Of a stretch of 64,000 nt of DNA, positions 8,537 to 16,803 are shown in pieces. A program made the translations under genes and the position numbers. This stretch comes from JAFAGX01 sp035623335 (GTDB taxonomy: Bacteria; Acidobacteriota; Terriglobia; Terriglobales; Acidobacteriaceae). The stretch spans positions 1-64,000 of the forward strand of contig DASPTQ010000241.1 in NCBI GenBank assembly GCA_035623335.1, in the 5' to 3' direction. Under the pieces are notes generated by a model. The model worked only from the letters and a program-made list of their open reading frames with translations, ran no database searches and was not told the DNA's origin. The first letter of the stretch is position 1; each line of letters begins with the position of its first letter.

Positions 8537-8620
8537 GTCATTGGCGTAGTCTCGGACAATTTCTGGGAATTGTCTCTAGCATCTGGTTCCATTGAACCCC
8601 CTTAAATGGTGGTTTTTGGG

Positions 8621-8653
8621 CAGAATCAGTAGTTTATGGGCAAGGTTCGCTTC
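8621..8653 (+). repeat. Imperfect direct repeat, right copy
   Basis: This is the partner of the copy at 5890-5922. The core 8631-8644 is identical, and mismatches lie mainly outside it. It sits just upstream of the lpxC leader hairpins. Confidence 0.4.
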
Positions 8654-8661
8654 TTAGGCAA

Positions 8662-8690
8662 AGCCACGAACTGTGGCTAATTGGCCACAG
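8662..8690 (+). promoter_or_regulatory. Two mutually exclusive hairpins in the lpxC leader
   Basis: AGCCAC (8662-8667) pairs with GTGGCT (8673-8678), loop GAACT. The overlapping CTGTGGC (8671-8677) pairs with GCCACAG (8684-8690), loop TAATTG. The middle strand can join only one partner at a time. The lpxC Shine-Dalgarno GGAGG follows at 8703-8707. The arrangement resembles an attenuation or protein-binding switch, but no ligand or factor is evident. Confidence 0.4.
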
Positions 8691-8717
8691 TCGGGTTTCC
8701 GGCGGAGGTTGTAAGCT

Positions 8718-9653
8718 ATGGTTGATCCTACAGGTATCTTCCCGCTGAGACACGAACAGACAGTTCGAAAAGCCGTGGACTGTTCCGGAATGGGACTCCA
8801 TAGTGGCGCACCGGTCCGTGTGCGAATTTTGCCCGCGCCGCCGGGCACCGGCATCGTGTTTCGTCGGGTGGATCTCGACGGGTTTGAAGTGGAAGCCATT
8901 GGGCGGAACCTGGCCCGCGTCAGCTATGCAACCAGCTTAATGAAAAAGGGCGTGCTGATTTCAACCACCGAGCACCTGCTCTCCGCCTTGATGGGAACCG
9001 GCATTGACAATGCCATTGTGGAGCTGAATAACCTGGAGCTTCCCATCCTCGATGGCAGTTCGCAGCCTTTTGTCGATCTAATCTCCAAGGCGGGAGTCCA
9101 ACGGCAGAGGCGGGCCCGCACCTATCTGAAGATTCGGCGGGAGTTCCATCTGCGAGAGCGGGACAAATATATTGCCGTGTATCCTTCGCACACCTATTCG
9201 GTCTCCTACAGCATCGACTTTCCCCATCCTCTCATTGGAAGAGAGACCTTCACCTTACATCTGGAGAACGGCAGCTACGTCCGGGAGATTGCTCCCGCCC
9301 GCACCTTTGGTTTCCGCGAAGACGAGCGGGCGATGCGCAACATGGGACTGATTCGCGGGGCTTCGCAGGAGAACTGCATTGTCCTCACCAAGAACGGGAT
9401 CGAAAATCCGCCCTTGCGCTTCGAGGACGAGTTCGTCCGTCACAAGGTTCTGGACCTGGTGGGCGACCTGGCGCTGCTGGGGAAGCAAATCCTGGGGAAT
9501 GTAGTCGCCGATCGTGCCGGTCACGCCATGCATACTGCGTTGGTCTCCCGCCTGCTTCGGGATAAAACCCTTTGGGAAGAAACGACGGTGGAAGACGAAG
9601 AGGTGGGCTCGGCGGAGAACCAAATCCCGACCACGGCCCACACCCTGGCCTGA
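8718..9653 (+). CDS. lpxC: UDP-3-O-acyl-N-acetylglucosamine deacetylase
   Basis: The product has 311 residues from ATG 8718, with GGAGG 10 nt upstream. LpxC performs the first committed step of lipid A synthesis, a zinc-dependent deacetylation in the cytosol. Family landmarks are KAVDCSGMGLHSG near the start, STTEHLLSALMG with a zinc-binding His (~residue 86), LDGSSQPFV, the second domain with HKVLDLVGDLALLG supplying zinc ligands, and GHAMHTALV with the catalytic His. Length is normal for the family. It stands alone rather than in a cell-division cluster. Its leader has two alternative hairpins. The presence of the gene indicates an outer membrane with lipopolysaccharide. Confidence 0.97.
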   Translation: MVDPTGIFPLRHEQTVRKAVDCSGMGLHSGAPVRVRILPAPPGTGIVFRRVDLDGFEVEAIGRNLARVSYATSLMKKGVLISTTEHLLSALMGTGIDNAIVELNNLELPILDGSSQPFVDLISKAGVQRQRRARTYLKIRREFHLRERDKYIAVYPSHTYSVSYSIDFPHPLIGRETFTLHLENGSYVREIAPARTFGFREDERAMRNMGLIRGASQENCIVLTKNGIENPPLRFEDEFVRHKVLDLVGDLALLGKQILGNVVADRAGHAMHTALVSRLLRDKTLWEETTVEDEEVGSAENQIPTTAHTLA

Positions 9654-9689
9654 TTCTGGCCGATGGTAAACCTCAAGTGGGGAATGGGA

Positions 9690-9920
9690 TCAGTCGGCAG
9701 GGTGGGGCGTTGACTCCATGGAATCCAACAGGGCATGCTGCTCGATAAGTTCTTCAAGCTGCGCGCGGGCGTGTTCGGTCAAGCGGGCGGCATAATCCTT
9801 GGCTGATTTCTGACGCTCCGGAGTCAACTCGCGAACCCGATTGGCGAGCAACCGGGTGTCTTCCTCGAGCATTCGCACCCAGCGCTGGGCGCGATTGATT
9901 TTTGCTTCCATCGAAAGCAC
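9690..9920 (-). CDS. Small coiled-coil-like hypothetical protein
   Basis: The product has 76 residues. GTG 9920 has AGAGGA six bases upstream; an ATG three codons later is the alternative. The sequence is helical and charged (RWVRMLEEDTRLLANRVREL, then ARAQLEELIEQHALL), which suggests one or two amphipathic or coiled-coil helices. No known domain was recognised. It converges with lpxC and diverges from folK. Confidence 0.55.
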   Translation of the reverse strand: MLSMEAKINRAQRWVRMLEEDTRLLANRVRELTPERQKSAKDYAARLTEHARAQLEELIEQHALLDSMESTPHPAD

Positions 9921-10112
9921 TCAAAATCCTCTTTCGCGTGAACCTGCGCAGTCAGAAAGAGTGTCGAGGTTGAAGCACGAACGCCGACACATCTCTGTAG
10001 TTTTTCAGTTTCTCCCCTCTGCCCACGGATTTGCAAGTTGCAACCCAGATGCGTAGGAATCTGTAGATCGTTTTCTCTGGAAACTGGGACTGAGAAACCG
10101 GAAACTGTTTCC

Positions 10113-10601
10113 GTGCACAAAATAGTCTATCTCTCGCTTGGCTCCAACCTCGGGGATCGAGCCGGCAACCTGCGTTCCGCTATTGAACGTCTAGGCACCT
10201 TGGGCAAAGTCGTGGGACTTTCCTCTTTCTATGAGACAGAACCAGTCGAGGTAACCGAGCAGCCATGGTTCTTGAACTGTGCTGTCAAACTCGATACGGA
10301 AAAAATGCCTAGGCAACTGCTGGCAGGAGTTCTTGCCTTAGAGCGGGAGATGGGCAGACACCGCACTCAGTACAAAGGTCCGCGCACGATTGACATCGAC
10401 ATAGTCTTGTTTGGGAACTCGGTGGTTGCGACTGCGGACTTGATCATCCCTCACCCGGCGATGCAGGAGAGGCGGTTTGTGCTGGAACCCTTGAACGAAA
10501 TCGCACCTGACGTGCGCCATCCGAAGCTTCAACGAACAATTCGAGAACTGCGCGACGAGCTTCCGCCCGGACAGGTGGTGCGCAGGCTGAGCAACATCTG
10601 A
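10113..10601 (+). CDS. folK: 2-amino-4-hydroxy-6-hydroxymethyldihydropteridine pyrophosphokinase
   Basis: GTG 10113 gives 162 residues starting VHKIVYLSLGSNLGDR, where the family normally starts. The frame is open upstream to ATG 10038, which would add 25 atypical residues. HPPK transfers pyrophosphate from ATP to the hydroxymethylpterin in folate synthesis. Diagnostic motifs are YLSLGSNLGDR, YETEPVE, QPWFLNCAV, the signature GPRTIDIDIVLFG with its metal-binding Asp pair, and HPAMQERRFVLEPL. Length is normal. No other folate gene is adjacent. A short GGAAAC/GTTTCC palindrome lies just before the start and may blur the ribosome site. Confidence 0.95.
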   Translation: MHKIVYLSLGSNLGDRAGNLRSAIERLGTLGKVVGLSSFYETEPVEVTEQPWFLNCAVKLDTEKMPRQLLAGVLALEREMGRHRTQYKGPRTIDIDIVLFGNSVVATADLIIPHPAMQERRFVLEPLNEIAPDVRHPKLQRTIRELRDELPPGQVVRRLSNI

Positions 10602-10616
10602 ACCACAAATTCAAAT

Positions 10617-11267
10617 TCAGGGCACGATCAGCCCGCTGCGAGTTTCTCCCGGCGCCGCCGTGGGGCCCTCGGACATTTCTTGCAGCAGGAAATCGACGAA
10701 GGAACGGGATTTGGGGCGGCCTGAGGTGCGGCTGTGTGCGATCCGAACCAACACAACCAGCGCCTTGAGCGCGTCGGAATCACGCAACTGCGAAACCCCC
10801 AAGCGGGCTTGCTCGGCCTCGCGGTACTCCTTGAGACGGGCTTGCAGTTCGGCAATGATCGATTGCTGACTGACGCTGGTCAGAGGAGGTTCATAGTAGA
10901 GGCCGGCGTTCACCCGCGTGTCATACGATTTTGCGAGCGCGGTTAGAGCGCCAATCAGATCTTGATCGACAAGGTTGCGATCGGCTCGCACGCTCTTGGC
11001 CAGGGCAAACATGAAGCTGCCAATCAGAACCCGACCGTCGTAGAGGAAGTGGTCACCCACGTCGATCGCTGGGAACAGAGCACTGTGGTCCAAGGCCTCG
11101 AAGGGGCGCGGCTTCTCGTATTGACGAGCCTGCTGGAGGTACACACACGTGCTCGGGCAATCGAGACTTACTTCGCGCTGCTCCCCGCAACACTGCGGGC
11201 AAATCCGTTGGTGGAGGGCAGGACAGAAGCGTTTCGGTTTGCGATTTTCGCAGATGGCACAAGTCAC
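10617..11267 (-). CDS. Conserved hypothetical protein with N-terminal zinc-binding cysteines
   Basis: The product has 216 residues from GTG 11267, with GGAGAGAG upstream. The first ~45 residues are Cys-rich (CAICENRKPKRFCP, then ICPQCCG, CPSTCVYL) and look like a paired zinc knuckle. The remaining ~170 residues are mostly helical, with a segment DVGDHFLYDGRVLIGSFMFA and a charged helix around residues 140-160. I cannot assign a family. It converges with folK, 15 nt from its stop, and diverges from the HU gene. Confidence 0.6.
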   Translation of the reverse strand: MTCAICENRKPKRFCPALHQRICPQCCGEQREVSLDCPSTCVYLQQARQYEKPRPFEALDHSALFPAIDVGDHFLYDGRVLIGSFMFALAKSVRADRNLVDQDLIGALTALAKSYDTRVNAGLYYEPPLTSVSQQSIIAELQARLKEYREAEQARLGVSQLRDSDALKALVVLVRIAHSRTSGRPKSRSFVDFLLQEMSEGPTAAPGETRSGLIVP

Positions 11268-11455
11268 CGAGACTCTCTCCTTAGCTTCATTATCCCATGC
11301 CGACTAGCGCTGGCCGGCTCGGCAGCAGAGGTTGCGAGGGGCCTTGGGAAGCTCCTGCACAGCGCGCTTTAGAGCAAGCAGATCTGGAACAAGGCTATTT
11401 TTGTGGCCTTCTGTGGTTCCTGGTTGAGAAAAACCGCATAAAATGCGCCAAAAAT

Positions 11456-11484
11456 CTACTTTTCCACAGGAAGTCTGGTATAAG
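11456..11484 (+). promoter_or_regulatory. Possible promoter of the HU gene
   Basis: TATAAG at 11479-11484 is a good -10 box in an AT-richer stretch about 50 bp before the HU start. The -35 position (CTACTT, 17-bp spacing) is weak. The ribosome site GAGGAGG ends a few bases before ATG 11533. Confidence 0.35.
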
Positions 11485-11532
11485 ATGGCCGACATCGCAG
11501 CATAAATCCCACTGCAGTTTCGAGGAGGTTTA

Positions 11533-11829
11533 ATGGCATCTGGCATGACCAAAACGCAACTTGTCCGCCACCTGGCTGAAAAAGTTGGCACGAACAACAA
11601 GACGGCTGCTACGTTTCTCGAGAACCTGACCGAGACCGCCATCAGGGAAACCAAGAAGAATGGCGTGTTTGTGATTCCAGGGTTGGGCCGTCTGGTAAAA
11701 GCCCATCGCAAAGCCCGTATGGGACGCAATCCCCAGACCGGTGAACCGATTCAGATTAAGGCCAAAACCGTGGTGAAGTTCCGCGTGGCCAAGGCTACTA
11801 AGGACGCCATCGCGCCTCGCAAAGGGTAA
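11533..11829 (+). CDS. hup: HU family DNA-binding protein
   Basis: The product has 98 residues with a strong ribosome site (CGAGGAGGTTTA directly before ATG). The bacterial histone-like fold is indicated by MTKTQLVRHLAEKVGTNNKTAATFLENL, GVFVIPGLGRLVKAHRKARMGRNP and the DNA-binding arm ending IKAKTVVKFRVAKATKDAI. The conserved GRNPQTGEPI tip, which intercalates into DNA, is present. It binds DNA non-specifically and shapes the nucleoid. A -10-like box lies upstream and a clear intrinsic terminator follows, so it is a monocistronic, probably well-expressed gene. Confidence 0.95.
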   Translation: MASGMTKTQLVRHLAEKVGTNNKTAATFLENLTETAIRETKKNGVFVIPGLGRLVKAHRKARMGRNPQTGEPIQIKAKTVVKFRVAKATKDAIAPRKG

Positions 11830-11851
11830 GGATCGCGCCCGCAGATTGAAG

Positions 11852-11876
11852 AGGCCGGCCAACGCGCCGGCCTTTT
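11852..11876 (+). terminator. Intrinsic terminator after the HU gene
   Basis: A perfect 8-bp stem AGGCCGGC/GCCGGCCT (11852-11859 with 11866-11873) and a six-base loop are followed by a TTTT run at 11873-11876. It lies 23 nt past the HU stop. Confidence 0.85.
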
Positions 11877-11979
11877 GCTTTCTCCCGCCTGCTGCCAACA
11901 AGAGCGTCCCCTCCTACCCCAAATGGCGAAAGCACGGCATCGGCCGGAAGTCTCGACGCAAGACCGGTTCCCTCGTATC

Positions 11980-12420
11980 TCAGTCTCCTCCGGGAGCATC
12001 GTTGCTGAGATACTGCTCCAAGGAGCCGAGTTCGCGAGTTAAGTCTTCAATCCGCCATTCCAGGAGATTGCGAATGGAGAGCATTCCCAGCAATTTGCCA
12101 TTGTGATCCACGACCGGGAGATGGCGGAAGTGCCGTTCTACCATGGTGACCAGCGCTTCACTCGATCCGGTTTCCGCCGTCGCCAGCTCGACCGGTGTGG
12201 TCATCATCTCGCGGACTGGCGTTCCCTCCGGGTCACGTCCGCTCAAAGCGAGCTTGCGCAGGACGTCGCGCTCGGTAAAGATACCGGCTACGCGACGCTG
12301 ATCGTCGATCACGGCCACGGCACCGACGCGCCGGTCGAGCATGGTTCGGATTGCCTCGGCCACACTGGCCTCGAGAGAAACTGCCGCCGGGTAGGCATCA
12401 CATAATTCAAGAATGCTCAT
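11980..12420 (-). CDS. Two-CBS-domain protein
   Basis: The frame is open from 12453, but ATG 12420 has GGAGGCGGCA immediately upstream and starts MSILELC as expected. That gives 146 residues. It consists of a tandem CBS pair: first repeat around AVSLEASVAEAIRTMLDRRVG and GIFTERDVLRKL, second around VTMVERHFRHLPVVDHNGKL and GMLSIRNLLEW. A Bateman module of this kind senses adenine nucleotides or related ligands. No catalytic domain is attached, so it may act on a partner. The gene is single, between the HU gene and a RidA gene. Confidence 0.9.
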   Translation of the reverse strand: MSILELCDAYPAAVSLEASVAEAIRTMLDRRVGAVAVIDDQRRVAGIFTERDVLRKLALSGRDPEGTPVREMMTTPVELATAETGSSEALVTMVERHFRHLPVVDHNGKLLGMLSIRNLLEWRIEDLTRELGSLEQYLSNDAPGGD

Positions 12421-12737
12421 TGCCGCCTCCGCCGCTGGCGAGGAGCAACCCATGCTCCCGCCGAGCTAGGGTTGGAGCCCCTGGGATTCGGGCATTATGA
12501 CCTCTAGGGAGCAACTGTCAAGAGGGATTTTGGACAGGTATCGTTGCCTGGCGGTGAAGGATTTTCTGCCATTTGCGCTCCGGAACCCCCTTGGTTCGGC
12601 CTGCGGGTACAACTGCCGCACAGGAAGACGGGCGAGAATCGATCGGATCTCCGATTGCCGGCAAGCTGGGAATCCTGTCGATACCAGTGTCGGTTCTCTT
12701 GCGCCTTCGGCCGCGCGAAAGGTGACGGCCTCCTCCC
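12421..12737. other. Intergenic stretch with no supported gene
   Basis: About 317 bp lie upstream of the CBS gene and downstream of the RidA gene, both minus-strand. Short frames exist on both strands without ribosome sites or family features. It presumably holds the CBS promoter; no clear box was identified. Confidence 0.45.
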
Positions 12738-13127
12738 CTAGGAACAGATGACCGCGTCCGCCTCAATCTCCACCAAGATCTCGGGAGAGATCAGTTGCGA
12801 AACTTCCACCATGGAGGCTGCCGGACGTATGTCTCGGAAGAACTCTCCATGGGCCTTGCCAATCTCTTGCCAATCTCGAATGTGGAGGACAAACATTCGC
12901 GTGCGCACTACATGTTTGAGGTTGGCGCCAGCTTGGTTGAGAGCTGATTCGATATTCTTTAGCGCTTGCACCGTCTGGGCATAAGCATCGCCGATGCCCA
13001 CAATGTTCCCATTGGAGTCGGTGGCTGTGGTCCCGGCCACGTAAACCTGATCGCCCACCCGCACCGCCCGCGAGTAACCCACAAGAGGTTCCCAAAGTGT
13101 TCCGCTCGAGATGTTCGTTCGTTCCAA
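12738..13127 (-). CDS. RidA/YjgF/YER057c family protein
   Basis: The product has 129 residues. Features of the family are GYSRAVRVGDQVYVAGTT, the QTVQALKNIESALNQAGA helix, VVRTRMFVLHI and the C-terminal IRPAASMVEVSQLI with the conserved Arg, followed by LVEIEADAVI. RidA proteins hydrolyse reactive enamine/imine intermediates such as those released by PLP enzymes. Some subgroups are not deaminases. The RPAAS form differs from the RPAR(S/T) form of the best-studied RidA members, so the substrate is open. The gene stands alone. Confidence 0.9.
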   Translation of the reverse strand: MERTNISSGTLWEPLVGYSRAVRVGDQVYVAGTTATDSNGNIVGIGDAYAQTVQALKNIESALNQAGANLKHVVRTRMFVLHIRDWQEIGKAHGEFFRDIRPAASMVEVSQLISPEILVEIEADAVICS

Positions 13128-13358
13128 ATATCCTACCTCCGTGGCCCATATTGTATCTGCGCCGTACGAAACGCTTGCATTTGGCAGCCGACAACGCTGA
13201 CTGCCAACAGAAAGCAGGGAAAACCTTTGTAGCCAGCGGTGGATTCTAATGGATTACTACTGGCGCGCACGAAAGCTACTTGCCTTTCGAGGAGAGCTGG
13301 GTTAATTAATCAGGCACGCTGGTGGTGCTAGCAGCGCCCGAGCAGGGGATGGACCGGA

Positions 13359-13910
13359 ATGATTCGAGAATCGCATGCTTTGCAGCAGCTTTTCCGTGAG
13401 CTGGTGGGACGGCATTACGCCGAGGAGATCGGCCTCCGCGATGAGGAAGTCGTGAACTATGTTGCCCACCTTTTGACCGAGTTTTCCGAAGGGGACCAAC
13501 TAACGAAGATCCGCAACGCTGCCGGGCGGCCACTCACCGACTTGGGAGAGATGCTGGTTGAATCGAATCCCGTCTTCGGACCTGCGCCTTCGTTTGACCG
13601 CGAGCGTCAGGTCCACAAACACATCGGCGACTGCGCCCTGTTTTTCACCGGCATGTTCCCCGAGAGCATCAATCACCTCCGCCTGCGACGCCAGCGGCTG
13701 GAGGATTTTGTCGACTGGATCAAGGCCGGCAAGGAAAGCTATTACATCGTTTCCAAATTTGATTGCTTCGAATATACCAAGGTGGCACCGCTGTTCGCCA
13801 ATCTCTCCAGCCACTTTGAGCAGTGCGTACATGGGCTCAACCGGGTAAAAAATGATCTCGCGGAGATGCAGCACCCCATCGCCCGGCGCCCCAGCGAACT
13901 CCTGATGTGA
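13359..13910 (+). CDS. Conserved hypothetical protein
   Basis: The product has 183 residues from ATG 13359, with GGGGATGGA upstream; a second ATG is available at 13377. There is no signal peptide or membrane segment. It appears largely helical, with notable segments AEEIGLRDEEVVNYVAHLL, ERQVHKHIGDCALFFTGMFP and SHFEQCVHGLNRVKNDL. I do not recognise a domain. It is free-standing and converges with rsmD. Confidence 0.65.
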   Translation: MIRESHALQQLFRELVGRHYAEEIGLRDEEVVNYVAHLLTEFSEGDQLTKIRNAAGRPLTDLGEMLVESNPVFGPAPSFDRERQVHKHIGDCALFFTGMFPESINHLRLRRQRLEDFVDWIKAGKESYYIVSKFDCFEYTKVAPLFANLSSHFEQCVHGLNRVKNDLAEMQHPIARRPSELLM

Positions 13911-14046
13911 TGGCTGGCGCCTCCCGCCCCAGGCATCTCGCTGCGTAACTCCCTGTTTTTCGGTTCGCCACCTCTCCTCCCCAAATCTCTATGACCTCGG
14001 GGAACTAGCCAGGATCATGGGATCGGAGTGTGTCTTTCGGCGGTTG

Positions 14047-14658
14047 TCAGAAACGAACGCCCGACGGGTGGCGAACCGGCGGCGACCATACCTCGATCTT
14101 TCGATAAAAGCTCAACGCCGAATCTCCCTGCTCGAGCTTGCGGTAACGAGCCAGGGATCGAAACACCTCTCCGGGATCAAATTTTCTTTCGTGCTCGGCA
14201 ATCACCGTAGAGCTTGGTTTGAGCAACTTCGAATTGGCGAGTGCGTCCAGCACGCGTCGATACTCCGCTTGCCTACGATAGGGTGGATCAAGAAATACAA
14301 CATCGGCCTCGGCGCCTTGCGCCTCCAGTTCCGCCAGCGCCCGCTCGGAATTTTTCTTGAGGACTTGAAAGCCTGTTTCCAACCCGAGAGACTGGAGATT
14401 CTGACGAATCAAGGCTGCCCTCGGCGCCGATGCTTCGACAAAGTACACCATCCCGGCGCCGCGGCTGAGCGCTTCGATGCCCACCGCCCCCGTGCCTGCA
14501 TAGAAGTCGATCCACAGCGATCCTTCGAGGGCGGTCCGTCCTCCCGCGGACAGCACGTCGAACAATGTCTCCCGCAGACGGTCGGAGGTGGGACGCAGGT
14601 CGAGGCCAGGCAGGGAACGCAGCCGGCGGCTTCGGTATTTGCCCGCAATCACTCTCAT
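14047..14658 (-). CDS. rsmD: 16S rRNA (guanine(966)-N(2))-methyltransferase RsmD-like
   Basis: ATG 14658 (MRVIAGKYRSRRL) gives 203 residues and has GGTGGTCGAGGG just upstream. The open frame extends to 14715 without family similarity. The start MRVIAG...LR, RPTSDRLRETLFDVL, the SAM-binding FYAGTGAVGIEALSRGA and the catalytic DPPY (in VVFLDPPYRRQ) match RsmD. The enzyme methylates G966 of 16S rRNA. Length is typical. coaD, often next to rsmD elsewhere, is absent here. Confidence 0.93.
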   Translation of the reverse strand: MRVIAGKYRSRRLRSLPGLDLRPTSDRLRETLFDVLSAGGRTALEGSLWIDFYAGTGAVGIEALSRGAGMVYFVEASAPRAALIRQNLQSLGLETGFQVLKKNSERALAELEAQGAEADVVFLDPPYRRQAEYRRVLDALANSKLLKPSSTVIAEHERKFDPGEVFRSLARYRKLEQGDSALSFYRKIEVWSPPVRHPSGVRF

Positions 14659-14807
14659 CCCTCGACCACCGTTCGAGCCCGGAGCTCGGCGCGGCTCACA
14701 GTAACCACCGAGCAAGGCTGGTACTTTCGAGTCACCGAATCACAACTCGTAATCGGAGCTCTGATGTTTCACAATATAAAATAGGTTTCAGGGCGCACGA
14801 GGCACGA

Positions 14808-15929
14808 ATGAGAAATTGGTCGATCCCGGCGGGGCGGGTGTTCGGAATTGAGCTTCGCATTCATCTGACCTTCCTGTTCCTGCTGATTTTCGTCTCACTG
14901 ACCGAATCTGCAGGGCATAGCCAGGTGAGTGTCGGACGGGTTGTTGCTTTGGTCGGAATCATTCTGGGCTGCGTCCTGCTCCACGAATTGAGTCACGCCA
15001 TCATGGGCATTCAGGCCGGGGTTCCGGCCAAGGCCATTGTCCTGCTACCGATCGGGGGAGTCACGCTGCTCGATGAAACCCAGCAGCCCATCGAACCGGG
15101 GTCGCTGACCTGGAAGCGGGATGTCCGCATTGCTCTCGTCGGCCCCCTCGTGAACCTGGTCATGGCGTTCGCCGTGAGCAGCATCTTGCTCGCGGTGGCC
15201 CCGGAGATTCAACTCTGGACCAAGCCGTATGTCAACTCCGGCAATTTGCCGCGCAGCCTGGTCTGGGCGAACCTTTGGTTGGGACTTCTGCATCTGTTGC
15301 CGGCTTATCCCATGGATGGAGGCCGGATTCTGCGTGCGCTGTTCAGTCGGCACATGGATCCGGTTCGGGCCACGCGGCGCGCGGTCACGATCGGGCAAGC
15401 CTTTGCCACGCTGTTCATGCTGGTGGGCATGCTGTGGAACATCTGGCTGACCATGATCGGATTTTTCCTGTTCATCGCCGCCCAACTCGAAGAGCGGTCG
15501 GCCGTGTTTCAGTCCGTCCTCGAGACCGTCCGTCTGGAAGACGTCATGCTCACCGACTTTGCAACTTTGTCGCCGGCTGACACCCTGGAAGACGCGCTCG
15601 AAAAGGCCGTCCATTCCTTGCAGGATGATTTCCCGGTGATTCGCGGTAGCGACATGGTCGGCGTGATCTCAAAACAGAAGATCCTGCAGGCGCTGCGCGC
15701 CGAAGGTAACGGCTACGTGCAGTCGGTGATGAACCGTATTTTCGAGGTGGCGCAGAAGAAGGAGTCGCTGGCCTCGGCTTTCCGCAAGCTCAGCGCGCGC
15801 AATCTCAGCATCATCCCCGTTGTCGAGGATCAGCGGCTGGTCGGCATTGTCACCCTGCAAAATCTCATGCATTCGATGACCCTGCTGGCGGAAAGCCGCA
15901 AGTTGCGCAAGACGGCGCTTAATTCCTAG
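14808..15929 (+). CDS. Site-2-protease-like M50 metalloprotease with CBS domains
   Basis: ATG 14808 (MRNWSIPAGRVFGIELRIH) gives 373 residues. The longer frame from 14565 runs antisense through rsmD and is rejected. The N-terminal half is a multi-helix membrane protease with HELSH in the helix LLHELSHAIMG (zinc ligands plus Glu) and the later YPMDGGRIL motif supplying the third ligand. Two CBS repeats follow at about residues 245-360 (LEDVMLTDFATLSPADTLE and NRIFEVAQKKESLASAFRKL). Proteins of this form cleave within membranes and may be gated by nucleotide binding. The substrate is unknown. A small TAGCCA/TGGCTA hairpin overlaps the stop codon. Confidence 0.92.
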   Translation: MRNWSIPAGRVFGIELRIHLTFLFLLIFVSLTESAGHSQVSVGRVVALVGIILGCVLLHELSHAIMGIQAGVPAKAIVLLPIGGVTLLDETQQPIEPGSLTWKRDVRIALVGPLVNLVMAFAVSSILLAVAPEIQLWTKPYVNSGNLPRSLVWANLWLGLLHLLPAYPMDGGRILRALFSRHMDPVRATRRAVTIGQAFATLFMLVGMLWNIWLTMIGFFLFIAAQLEERSAVFQSVLETVRLEDVMLTDFATLSPADTLEDALEKAVHSLQDDFPVIRGSDMVGVISKQKILQALRAEGNGYVQSVMNRIFEVAQKKESLASAFRKLSARNLSIIPVVEDQRLVGIVTLQNLMHSMTLLAESRKLRKTALNS

Positions 15930-15986
15930 CCAACTCTGGCTACACCATTCCGCCGTGCGCCTCGCGGAAGGGTGCGCGATCCCCAT

Positions 15987-16655
15987 CTAGAAGCGAAACA
16001 CGATCCCCGCCGAGGGTTCCGCCATGTGGCCGTGAGCGCCGGTAAACAAACTGAGGGTGTTTCCCGAGGCCGCGTCGACCTTGAAATCAGGTGCGTTGTA
16101 CAGAAATCCGCGGTATTGGACCCGGAGCGAGAATCTCGTATAGCGGGGAATCGTGTACTCCACGCCGCCTCCGTAGACAAACGCCAGTTGCCACTGCTTG
16201 AGAGCATGCACATTGATCTGAATGTTGTTCGGGATGTTGTGGGGAAGCGGGGGCAAGAAGATCCAGGTGCTGCGGGGATAAAAGCCGAGATCTCCGCCGC
16301 CCACCAAGAGGAAGGGCCTCAACTTCGTGGCTTTGGGATACAGACTGTACCTGTAGACCAGGCTGTACTCGGAGATGGTCGTGGCAATGTGAAAGTCTTC
16401 GATGCTCTGGTATGTCTGAGAATTCTTCATTCGTCCATACGTGAACTGAATGGCGTGATGCGGATTGAAGTTGTACGCAAAACTGGCGAAGGCAGCCAAC
16501 CCGATCGTCGCGCTCTGGGTGATTCCATTACCACTGGCTTCGTTGGTGAACATCGTCCCCGCGAGGGCGGCGACATCGAATCGGCGATCTTGCGCCACGC
16601 TAATCGAAGAAACCAACCCTACCATGAACAGTGCAGCGGCCGCTTTCTTGAGCAT
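15987..16655 (-). CDS. Outer-membrane beta-barrel protein
   Basis: ATG 16655 (MLKKAAAALFMVGLVSSISVAQ) gives a good signal peptide and has GGAGAGAG upstream; 222 residues in all. The mature part has alternating strands such as GLAAFASFAYNFNPHHAIQFTYG, ISEYSLVYRYSL, ATKLRPFLLVGGGDL and FVYGGGVEYTIPRYTRFSLRVQYRG. It ends GIVFRF, the terminal aromatic expected for BAM-dependent barrels. This suggests an eight-stranded OmpA/OmpX-like or 'outer membrane beta-barrel' domain. Function is unknown. It lies 148 bp after serA on the same strand and converges with the M50 protease gene. Confidence 0.8.
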   Translation of the reverse strand: MLKKAAAALFMVGLVSSISVAQDRRFDVAALAGTMFTNEASGNGITQSATIGLAAFASFAYNFNPHHAIQFTYGRMKNSQTYQSIEDFHIATTISEYSLVYRYSLYPKATKLRPFLLVGGGDLGFYPRSTWIFLPPLPHNIPNNIQINVHALKQWQLAFVYGGGVEYTIPRYTRFSLRVQYRGFLYNAPDFKVDAASGNTLSLFTGAHGHMAEPSAGIVFRF

Positions 16656-16803
16656 CCCTTTTCTCTCTCCGTAGGAGGCTGAGACCCGCCCGAGGTACTG
16701 GGCAGCCGGTGAGAATCCGTATCCCGAACTCACGTCTGGTCCTGATCCGCGCTGACCTGAGCTCGGATCGCGGTTCTGTCGCGCGTCATTCGGAATTGCC
16801 TTT

